Shown here piece after piece: positions 26,135 to 33,846 of a stretch of 64,000 nt of DNA. The DNA lies in NCBI GenBank assembly GCA_050184115.1, contig JBFXAQ010000015.1, forward strand, positions 1 through 64,000, given 5' to 3'. Below the pieces are notes generated by a model that ran no database searches, was not told where the DNA came from, and worked only from the letters and a program-made list of their open reading frames with translations. The translations under genes were made by a program, and so were the position numbers. How positions within the stretch are numbered: position 1 is the stretch's first letter; every line of letters starts with the position of its first letter. This stretch comes from JACKNG01 sp050184115. GTDB taxonomy: Bacteria; Pseudomonadota; Gammaproteobacteria; Ga0077536.

Positions 26135-27433
26135 ATGCGCCTGACCGGTTGGGGACGCTTTCCGGTTGCGGAGTGCAGCGTCGCACGGCCCGTCACCGTT
26201 TCGGCGGCGATGCAGGCGATACAGCTTTCAAAGGTGCCCCTGACGGTCCGCGGCATGGGCCGCAGTTACGGCGACGCTGCGCTCGGTGACAACGTGATCG
26301 ACACTCGCAGCTTGCATCACTTGTTCGAGTTCGACGAATCGAGCGGCGAGCTTCTTTGCGCAGCGGGCACGACAGTTGCCAAGATCATCAGCCTGCTCGG
26401 GCCACGCGGATTCATGCCCGCCGTCGTGCCGGGCACGGCGGACGTCAGCGTCGGCGGCGCGGTAGCCAGCGATGTTCATGGCAAGAATCATCATCGTGAC
26501 GGCTCGTTCGGCGATTTCGTCACGCGACTGGACGTCGTCACCGCGTCCGGTGAACTCGTCAGCTGCAGCCCCGTGGCGGATCGTGCTCTGTTCGACGCCA
26601 CCATAGGCGGCATGGGGTTGACCGGGCTCATCGTTCGTGTCGGCTTGCGCCTGCGTCGCATCGCTTCCGGCATGATTGACCAGGACCTGCGGGCGACCCA
26701 TTCGCTCGACGAGACGCTCGACGCCCTCGATGTCGCCGCCGCCGCTGCATATGTCGTTGCCTGGATTGACGTACACGGATCTGCGTCACGTCGCGGGCGC
26801 GGGCTGGTCATGAGCGGCGAGCATGCGGTCGATGACGCCCCCCTTGCGACGACGCGTGCTGCGCTCGAAATCCCGTTCGAGTTGCCATCGGGGCTCATCA
26901 ATCGCCCGTTGACCCGCATGTTCAATGCGGGCTACTACATGCGCGGGCGACGCCGCGGAGCGAGCGGACGCGTGCCACTGCACGCCTTCTTTTTTCCGCT
27001 CGACGGACTCGGTTCTTGGCATCGTCTTTACGGCAAGAGCGGGTTCGTTCAGCATCAGAGCGTGGTTCCGCTGCAGGCGCGAGGCGTGCTGTCGGCGATG
27101 CTGGATGTGATCGAGGCGGCAGGTGTCGCATGCCCGCTCGCGGTGCTGAAGAGGCTGGGAACGGAGAGTGGACGCCCGTTGTCCTTTCCCATGGCCGGCT
27201 ACACGATGGCGTTGGACTTTCCGCGGAGCGCCCGGACGCTCGAGATGATGAGCCGACTTGACGAAATAGTCGCCGCCGTGGGCGGACGGATCTACCTGGC
27301 CAAGGATGCGTGCATGTCCGCGCGTATGCTGCGTGCCGGCTACCCCGGCCTGGACGCGTTTCAGACCACGCGCGAGCGCGTCGACGCCACGGGGCGTTTT
27401 ACGTCGCTGCAGGCTGCACGCCTCGGCTTGTGA
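26135..27433 (+). CDS. dprE1: Decaprenylphosphoryl-beta-D-ribose 2-oxidase, DprE1-like FAD oxidoreductase
   Basis: This 432-residue VAO-type flavoprotein has VRGMGRSYGDAALG in the FAD domain and the diagnostic HGKNHHRDGSFG near residue 118. The C-terminus keeps the mycobacterial pattern (GGRIYLAKDACM; Lys390 corresponds to catalytic Lys418 of M. tuberculosis DprE1). It should oxidise decaprenylphosphoryl-ribose at C2 to the keto intermediate. In the segment GYTMALDFP, Ala359 sits where the mycobacterial enzyme has Cys387, the covalent target of benzothiazinones, by my recall of that sequence. The stop overlaps the GTG of dprE2. The neighbouring UbiA gene makes its presumed substrate precursor. 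Confidence 0.9.
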   Translation: MRLTGWGRFPVAECSVARPVTVSAAMQAIQLSKVPLTVRGMGRSYGDAALGDNVIDTRSLHHLFEFDESSGELLCAAGTTVAKIISLLGPRGFMPAVVPGTADVSVGGAVASDVHGKNHHRDGSFGDFVTRLDVVTASGELVSCSPVADRALFDATIGGMGLTGLIVRVGLRLRRIASGMIDQDLRATHSLDETLDALDVAAAAAYVVAWIDVHGSASRRGRGLVMSGEHAVDDAPLATTRAALEIPFELPSGLINRPLTRMFNAGYYMRGRRRGASGRVPLHAFFFPLDGLGSWHRLYGKSGFVQHQSVVPLQARGVLSAMLDVIEAAGVACPLAVLKRLGTESGRPLSFPMAGYTMALDFPRSARTLEMMSRLDEIVAAVGGRIYLAKDACMSARMLRAGYPGLDAFQTTRERVDATGRFTSLQAARLGL

Positions 27434-28173
27434 CAACCGCTAGATACCTCATTGTCGGCGCAACCTCGGCCATCGCCGAAGCGTTCGCCGCGCGCGCCGC
27501 CGCCGCGGGCGGTGCGCTCTATCTCGCCGCGCGAAACGTCGAGCGCCTGGTCGCGCTGGAGAAGGACCTGGGATTCCACGGTGCGGCGGCCGTCTTGACC
27601 GCCGTGCTCGATGTGTCGGACCGCCACGCGCTCGCCCAGCTGCCCGCACGGGCTGCGGCGCACCTCGGTGGACTGGATATCATCTTCCTCGCGCACGGCG
27701 TTCTGCCCGCACAGGAGCGCTGCGAGAGCGATCCGGAAGTACTCGCGGCGCTCGTCGAGACCAACACGCTTTCGACCTGGATTCTTGCCGCCGCTGGCGC
27801 ACGGGAACTCGCGGCGCGGGGCGGGGGAACGCTGGTAATCCTGTCATCGGTTGCGGGCGACCGCGGCCGGCGTGGCAACTATGCCTACGGCGCCTCGAAA
27901 GCCGCGCTCGACTGTTTCGCGGAAGGCTTGTTCCACCGCTACTGGCGTGACGGCGTCAACGTGCTCACGGTCAAGCCGGGATTCGTCGATACTCCCATGA
28001 CCGCTGACATGGCGAAGGGACTCCTTTGGGCACAGCCCGACACGATCGCCCGGGATATCACGCATGCGATCGATGCGCGCCGACGCGTGCTGTATTCACC
28101 CTGGTTCTGGCGGCCGATCATGAGCGTCGTTCGCGCTCTCCCGACCGCGCTGTTCAAGCGCATGTCGTTCTAG
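27430..28173 (+). CDS. dprE2: Decaprenylphosphoryl-2-keto-ribose reductase, DprE2-like SDR
   Basis: This 247-residue short-chain dehydrogenase has the Rossmann motif GATSAIAEAFAARAAAAG near the N-terminus, a catalytic Ser in LVILSSVAG, and Tyr153/Lys157 in YGASK. The C-terminal SPWFWRPIMSVVRALPTALFKRM is amphipathic and typical of DprE2, suggesting membrane association. With DprE1 it completes epimerisation of decaprenylphosphoryl-ribose to decaprenylphosphoryl-D-arabinofuranose. It begins with a GTG overlapping the dprE1 stop (GTGA), so the two are translationally coupled. Other SDRs share the motifs; the partner gene makes the assignment strong. Confidence 0.88.
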   Translation: MTTARYLIVGATSAIAEAFAARAAAAGGALYLAARNVERLVALEKDLGFHGAAAVLTAVLDVSDRHALAQLPARAAAHLGGLDIIFLAHGVLPAQERCESDPEVLAALVETNTLSTWILAAAGARELAARGGGTLVILSSVAGDRGRRGNYAYGASKAALDCFAEGLFHRYWRDGVNVLTVKPGFVDTPMTADMAKGLLWAQPDTIARDITHAIDARRRVLYSPWFWRPIMSVVRALPTALFKRMSF

Positions 28174-28383
28174 TCCGCGCGATCGGTGCCCCATCCCGCG
28201 CGACGTCTCAGCCGCGATGCATCGGCGTCCTGTGTGCTGAGGGCAAGCCTCACCTGCCGCGATTTCGACAGCCAAGGGCAGGTGCATGTCGCCGGTTCCG
28301 TGATGAGTTCGGAGCCGGTATCGGTCGAGCGCGGCGCCTTGCGATACGCGTGCCGCGCGATTTCGGGCAAAGAGGTCGACGTC

Positions 28384-30258
28384 TCATGTGCACCCCGCAT
28401 CGTGGCCATCCGCAGCGCATCGCATGGGGGCGTCGTTTCCATTTGGTGCGCGGGCAGCCAGGTCATGCAGCCGCGTGCGGACGACAGTGGCGTCCCTCGC
28501 ATGATCAAAATACCAGGCATCCAGCCACTCGAGCAGCGCACGTGCGTCGTCGCGACCGAGCGCCGGCAGAGCGCGCTCGGCAGCTTCGATGACGTCAGCA
28601 ATTGGGACGTAATCGACCTCGTTGTGCCCTTCGAGTGCATTCATGACCTCATCGCGATAGCGCACGACACGCGCGCTCAGGGTCGGCCCGATCCGCAGTA
28701 TGCGGGGGTCGCGGCGCCCATCCGATTCGAGCGGAACGGTATCGCGGAGGAAGACGAGGTCGATACCGTTGTCGTGAAGCCAATCCTCGCTGGCCGCTTT
28801 CTCGTGACCCACCATGCCGCGTCGGACGAGCGGGGTCTGCGCGAGCGAATACTGTGTAAGACCGGTCATCTCGGCGAGGTAGGGCAGGCGAGAGTAGTAA
28901 CCGAACATGCACATGCCGCCGGAGTACATCGCGCGTAGCGGTGTTGCGCCGAACACGTCATGAGCGAGGTTGCCCTCGGCCGCCCGCCGCGCCAGGGTCG
29001 TCGGCGGGTAGAAGGCATATTCCTCGGCGACGCCATGCAACCGCAGCGCCTGCCCGTCGAAGGGATCGAGCGGGAGCGCGGCGCCGGTGAGGATGAACAG
29101 GGACACCGCGTACGCGGCGCGACGGTCCAATGCATTGACGAGCCGCTCCAACACCAGGGCAAACAGCGGTAACGTCATCATGATGCGTCGGCCGTGCATG
29201 AAATCGCCGCCACTGTGAGCAACGTAGACGAGGTAGAGGGCGAACGCCGCACCAAACACCCGGCAATCGACACCCAGCGTGTGCACGAAGCGGCCGCGCA
29301 GACCGAGGAGCAGGAGCAAGGTCGCCGCAGGCAGGATCCAGTTGTCTGCGAGGAACAAGCCTATGTAGTACAGCCCCTGGGAATAATACGGATCGGCCGC
29401 GGACTTGGCGTAGAACGCCGTCGGTAACCAGGCGCCGTAATACGTCAACTTGAACGCGAGCAGTACTCCACCGACCAGGACCAGAGGGGTGACGAGCGCC
29501 GCGACGCGTCGGCCTCGCTCTCGCCAGCTATCGGCATCACCATACGCGGTGGCACCGACTCCAACCGCGGCGAACAGCGCGCCGTCCGGCCGCGTCAGCG
29601 TGGCGAGCGCGAGCAATACTCCGGCCAGCATCAGGCGCCGTTGCGAGGGTTCGTCGGTGGCGAGGTGGATGAGGCCCGCGGTTACCAGGAACGCAAAAAG
29701 GCTCGTCTCGAGGCCTCCGCTCGCCCACAGTTGCGATGCGGGCATGACCGTGATGATGCCCGCCGCGAGCGGCAGCACGGTCGTATCCGTGCGGCGCGCG
29801 TGCATACCCGCGCGCCATGCGAGTACGGCTATCAAAGCCAGCCACGCCACGATTCCCATGACTTTCGCTACGAGTTCGCCCGACAGACCGCTCGCCATCC
29901 CCGCGGCCAGAATCAAGGTCCAGAGCAGGTTCGTATAGCCCTCTACATATTCTCCTGCGTTGTAGACCAGGCCGTGCCCGTCGACGAGGTTGCGTGCGTA
30001 GCGGAGCGAGATGAACGCATCGTCGGCGAGCCAGGCGCGCTGCCACGCGCGTACGGTGGCGAGGGCCACCAGCGCGACCGCGGCGACAACGAGCCATTTG
30101 CGCCACGGCGACGGCGCGCGACGTTGCGGGGCGGGGTGAGCGGGCATCGTCGGCGAGCGCGGGGCGTTCAATGCATGCGGAATGGCATCGCCCGAGGTCG
30201 GGCGGGGTTGTCCATGAAGGACGACGCAATCCGTGTTCCAGGCCGTGACATTGGACAC
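28384..30258 (-). CDS. AftB-like GT-C membrane glycosyltransferase (probable DPA-dependent arabinofuranosyltransferase)
   Basis: This 624-residue protein has about ten hydrophobic segments. Right after the first helix comes DDAFISLRYARNLVDGHG, then GEYVEGYTNLLWTL. This DDxxIxxR plus EGYTN pattern is shared with AftB-type arabinofuranosyltransferases, where the Asp pair is catalytic on the periplasmic side. A soluble C-terminal region of about 200 residues follows. It lies convergent with the dprE1-dprE2 pair and within the DPA donor cluster, so it probably transfers D-arabinofuranose to a surface polymer or pilin; the acceptor is unknown. The start is uncertain: GTG 30258 or ATG 30147, neither with a good Shine-Dalgarno. 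Confidence 0.75.
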   Translation of the reverse strand: MSNVTAWNTDCVVLHGQPRPTSGDAIPHALNAPRSPTMPAHPAPQRRAPSPWRKWLVVAAVALVALATVRAWQRAWLADDAFISLRYARNLVDGHGLVYNAGEYVEGYTNLLWTLILAAGMASGLSGELVAKVMGIVAWLALIAVLAWRAGMHARRTDTTVLPLAAGIITVMPASQLWASGGLETSLFAFLVTAGLIHLATDEPSQRRLMLAGVLLALATLTRPDGALFAAVGVGATAYGDADSWRERGRRVAALVTPLVLVGGVLLAFKLTYYGAWLPTAFYAKSAADPYYSQGLYYIGLFLADNWILPAATLLLLLGLRGRFVHTLGVDCRVFGAAFALYLVYVAHSGGDFMHGRRIMMTLPLFALVLERLVNALDRRAAYAVSLFILTGAALPLDPFDGQALRLHGVAEEYAFYPPTTLARRAAEGNLAHDVFGATPLRAMYSGGMCMFGYYSRLPYLAEMTGLTQYSLAQTPLVRRGMVGHEKAASEDWLHDNGIDLVFLRDTVPLESDGRRDPRILRIGPTLSARVVRYRDEVMNALEGHNEVDYVPIADVIEAAERALPALGRDDARALLEWLDAWYFDHARDATVVRTRLHDLAARAPNGNDAPMRCAADGHDAGCT

Positions 30259-31016
30259 TCCAGCGAATCAATCCAAGGGCCGCATGACACGGTCGCCAGT
30301 TTTTCGATGACCGCCCAGGGCTTCGCTCGCACATCCGACTCGAGGGCGCGTCTCCATAGAAGGAACCGGCGGTCGTGGTCGGCTCTGATGGTGCGTCCCC
30401 TGGGCAGCTTGCCGGCATACGGCGATGACGTGGCTGTCCATCATACGGACATGTTCAGGATAGCGGTTTCGGGTGGCCGATGGTCGAAGCCGCGGCCGAC
30501 GAGATGACTGCTCGCCGCTAGTACGCGCCGAGGAGCATGTGCGAGCGCATCAGCCTTCGTGCGGGGACGTGCACGGCGCGCCCGCAGGGTGAGCGTCGAT
30601 GTCGAGCGGCGCGAATCTGCCGTCGACCAACAGACACGACCGGCGGTTCGCCGCCGGTGGGCGCCGCGCATCGTTCCGACAAGAGGGTGGAGCTTTTGGC
30701 TCCCCTTCGTGGACGCATATCGAACCTTGTGCATCGCACCATCTGCTCAGCTTCGCCAGATTTTCACGTCCTTTGAGGGAAAGGCAATCACTGGAGCAGT
30801 TTCGGGTCTCCAAGCGTAACGGTTTGACGGCCACCGCAAAATGATAGGCAAGTTGACCTGCGCTTCTCGGGTTGCCATTAATACCGCGGCAACCGAATTG
30901 CGTCAGCGTGTGTTTCAGGTCCTGAAGAATATTGCTCCACTGGCGCTCAGTCGCCTCCCGCGGCTGCGTCCACGTACTCCCGACGGCACCGCCAAGCCGT
31001 TGCCGTCTCTGGTTCG
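30259..31016. other. Long intergenic region, partly AT-richer, no certain gene
   Basis: About 760 bases between the AftB-like gene and the LysR gene. The part from about 30,690 to 30,960 has lower GC than the rest of the host section. On the minus strand a frame open from 31,056 to 30,550 includes a well-composed stretch (HFAVAVKPLRLETRNC, SLKGRENLAKLSRW) lacking the Arg/Pro bias of shadow frames. It may be a decayed gene or mobile-element remnant, but I cannot name it and no good start or ribosome site is visible. Confidence 0.35.
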
Positions 31017-31913
31017 ATGAGCAATCGGCTTCCCGCGCTGACCGCATTACGTGCATTCGAAGCGTCCGCCCGCCTTGGCAGCCACCGCAAAGCCGCCGCG
31101 GAACTCCATCTCGACCACACCGTGGTCAGCAAGCATGTCCGGAAGCTTGAAAGCGAGCTTGGCGTGCAGTTGTTGGAAACGACACCCTCCGGCACATGTC
31201 CGACGGCCGAGGGTGAGATTTATCTCCGCGACATTGCTCGGGCGTTGCAGCTCATCAGTGCGGCGACCGAAAAGCTGCGCGCGCCGGCTGCACATCCCAC
31301 GCTGCACGTCGCGTGCTCGCCCGGCATAGGCATGCGCTGGCTGGCGCCGCGCATCGCGACGTTCCTTGAAGCCAATCCGGGCCTCGAAATCACTCTGCGC
31401 CCCACTGATCGTGAGCCGGACCTGCTCGGCGGCGAAGCGGACGTCGACATTCGCTATAGGGATGCCGGCGAATCATCCACGACGAAGGTATTGGAGCTCT
31501 GCTGCCCACGGATGTATCCGGTCGCCAGCCCTGATTTTCTGGCCCGTCATGCCCCTATCGCTCGACTCGAAGACCTGCTGTCGCTACCGCTTTGCCATGA
31601 AGAAACCCACGAGTATTGGCGTCTGTGGCTCCTCGCCGCCGGGCTTAGGCTCGAGCAGGCGCCGGCCGGACCTCGCTACTGGTCCGCGGCGCTGGCGGTG
31701 GAAGCCGCGCGGCACGGCCACGGTGTTGCCATCGCGAACGACTACATTGCAGCAGACGAGGTGGCGAGCGGCCGGCTGGTTGAGGTTCTGAGGACTTCGG
31801 TGATGGTCTACCCCTACGTTTTCTTGGCGCTCCGGGAACGCTGGGACGATCCGGTCGTCGCCCGTTTTCGCGACTGGGTGGTGGTGCAAATGATGCCCCA
31901 GTCCGCGCAATAA
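31017..31913 (+). CDS. LysR-type transcriptional regulator (GcvA-like)
   Basis: This 298-residue protein has the LysR N-terminal winged helix-turn-helix (LPALTALRAFEASARLGSHRKAAAELHLDHTVVSKHVRKLESELGVQL) followed by a substrate-binding domain from about residue 95. The pattern is closest to the GcvA group. It lies 67 bases upstream of a hydantoinase/oxoprolinase operon on the same strand, and so probably senses a substrate or product of that operon and activates it. A palindromic operator was not resolved. Confidence 0.88.
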   Translation: MSNRLPALTALRAFEASARLGSHRKAAAELHLDHTVVSKHVRKLESELGVQLLETTPSGTCPTAEGEIYLRDIARALQLISAATEKLRAPAAHPTLHVACSPGIGMRWLAPRIATFLEANPGLEITLRPTDREPDLLGGEADVDIRYRDAGESSTTKVLELCCPRMYPVASPDFLARHAPIARLEDLLSLPLCHEETHEYWRLWLLAAGLRLEQAPAGPRYWSAALAVEAARHGHGVAIANDYIAADEVASGRLVEVLRTSVMVYPYVFLALRERWDDPVVARFRDWVVVQMMPQSAQ

Positions 31914-31980
31914 TTGACCTACCCTTCCGGTATGCGCGCCGCTTATCGTTGAGTCGGCTGCAGACAACAGGGTCCCGACC

Positions 31981-33846
31981 ATGCGCCTGAAACCACCACT
32001 GCTCCCGCCCTATGATTCGGCGCTCATCGTCGACCCGTTGCACGACGAGGAGATCGCCGGTGTTCGTGGGGCGCTGGACCGCGGTGAGGAGAGCGTCGAC
32101 CCAGTCGTGTTTTCGATTGTCTACGCTCGCCTCGAGGGCATTCTGAGCGAGATGACCGAGACTATTCTCACCACCGCCCGCAATCCCATCCTGTACGGGG
32201 CCAAGGACTTCACCTGCACGCTCATGAGCACCCGGGCCGAAGTCCTGTCGATGCACGATTGCCTGCCGGTGCACGTCGGGACGATGAGCCCGGCGCTGCG
32301 CTTCGTTGTTCGTGCGTTCGGAGACGACATTCGCGAAGGCGACGTATTCGTGAACAACGCATCCTTCGCCGGCAACGCGCACGTCGGTGACTGGACGATG
32401 TTCGCGCCGGTCTTCCACGATGGCTGCCTCGTCGCGTGGGCCGCAAACAAATGCCACATCATCGACACCGGCGCCCATGTACCGGGGAATGTCGATTTCT
32501 ATGCGGGCGATGTCTACGAGGAAGCAATTCATTTTCCCGCCGTGCGGGTGTGTCGGGTGCACGAACCCATTGAGGACCTCGTTCGGTTCATTGCCTACAA
32601 CTTTAGATTCCCGGAAACCTGGTACGGGGACTTCCTCGCGCAGTTGGGCTCGCTGTGGACCGCAGAGAAGCGTTTGCATGAGTTGTGCGAGCGCTTTTCG
32701 CTTGCCACCGTTCAGGGATGCCTGGCCGAGGCACTTCGCTACGGCGAAAGACGCATGGTGGAGGAGATCGCGCGCCTCCCGCGCACCGAGGTCGAGGTTT
32801 CGATGATCGGTGAACGCATCGAAGGATTCTTCCCGGATGGCGTGCCGCTCAAGTTGCGGCTTTCGATAGACCCGGATGCCGGTCGCATCGTCTTTGACTA
32901 CACCGACATGCCGGATCAACAGGCATTTGGCTACAACCTGACCTACGCGACGGCGCGCTGCTCTGCGCTGCAGGGCACGCTGCCTAATCTCGATCCGACC
33001 ATTCCTACCAACGACGGCGCCTTGAACCGCATCGAAGTAAAACTGCGCGAAGGGGCGATTGCCGGTATCCCGCGTTGGCCAGTGGGCACCTCGGCCGCGA
33101 CCATCGCGCTGTGCGACGAGGTTACCAACCTCGTGTTCAAAGCCTGGGCCGAGGTCCTGCCGGGCCGCGGGATGGCCGGCATGGGGGAGTACTGCGCAGC
33201 AAATTTCTTCGGTTCCGGCCACGCGGAAGCGACCAGTGAGTCCTACGTCCATGCCTTCTACCTCGCAGCGAGTGGTGGCGGCGCCGTGCAGGATCACGAT
33301 GGCATTCCGCACATGTTTGGTGCCTGCATCATGGGCAACATGGGCTACGAGTCGATCGAGCTGGTCGAGCTCGCGCGGCCGCTCATCGTCTGGGATGTTT
33401 CTGCGGTGCCGGATTCCGGCGGTGCCGGTATGTTTCGTGGCGCGCCCGGAGTCAGCCAGACGATTCAGCCACGGGGACACACGATGCATCTCAACTATTG
33501 CGGGTCGGGGCATACCTGTCCGGCGTTCGGCCTCGACGGTGGCGCCCCCGGACGCGGAGCCGCGCATCGCATCATCGGGCTCGCATCGGGGGAGACGGTC
33601 GTTGCACTCGACAATGCCGGCAGTGCCGATGTCGCACCGGACCAGGCGTGGGTCGCCAGCACGGGTGGCGGCGGTGGCTACGGTGACCCGCGTGAGCGCG
33701 CCGCGACCGCTGTCGTCAACGACGTCGTGGATGGATTCGTGTCGCCGGAGGCGGCGCGCGAGAACTACCGCGTTTGCCTGGCCTGGCAGAACGGCCAATG
33801 GCATCTCGACGAGGCCGCGACTCGCGCGCTGAGAGCTGGAGACTGA
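31981..33846 (+). CDS. Hydantoinase B/oxoprolinase family protein (HyuB-like)
   Basis: This 621-residue subunit shows the hydantoinase B/acetone carboxylase-alpha pattern: DPVVFSIVYARLEGILSEMTETI at the N-terminus, HVGTMSPALRF, GDVFVNN, and the C-terminal GGGGYGDPRERAATAVVNDVVDG. Together with HyuA it forms ATP-dependent 5-oxoprolinase, N-methylhydantoinase or related carboxylase enzymes. Its stop is immediately followed by the GTG of the A subunit. The substrate cannot be fixed from sequence. Confidence 0.88.
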   Translation: MRLKPPLLPPYDSALIVDPLHDEEIAGVRGALDRGEESVDPVVFSIVYARLEGILSEMTETILTTARNPILYGAKDFTCTLMSTRAEVLSMHDCLPVHVGTMSPALRFVVRAFGDDIREGDVFVNNASFAGNAHVGDWTMFAPVFHDGCLVAWAANKCHIIDTGAHVPGNVDFYAGDVYEEAIHFPAVRVCRVHEPIEDLVRFIAYNFRFPETWYGDFLAQLGSLWTAEKRLHELCERFSLATVQGCLAEALRYGERRMVEEIARLPRTEVEVSMIGERIEGFFPDGVPLKLRLSIDPDAGRIVFDYTDMPDQQAFGYNLTYATARCSALQGTLPNLDPTIPTNDGALNRIEVKLREGAIAGIPRWPVGTSAATIALCDEVTNLVFKAWAEVLPGRGMAGMGEYCAANFFGSGHAEATSESYVHAFYLAASGGGAVQDHDGIPHMFGACIMGNMGYESIELVELARPLIVWDVSAVPDSGGAGMFRGAPGVSQTIQPRGHTMHLNYCGSGHTCPAFGLDGGAPGRGAAHRIIGLASGETVVALDNAGSADVAPDQAWVASTGGGGGYGDPRERAATAVVNDVVDGFVSPEAARENYRVCLAWQNGQWHLDEAATRALRAGD

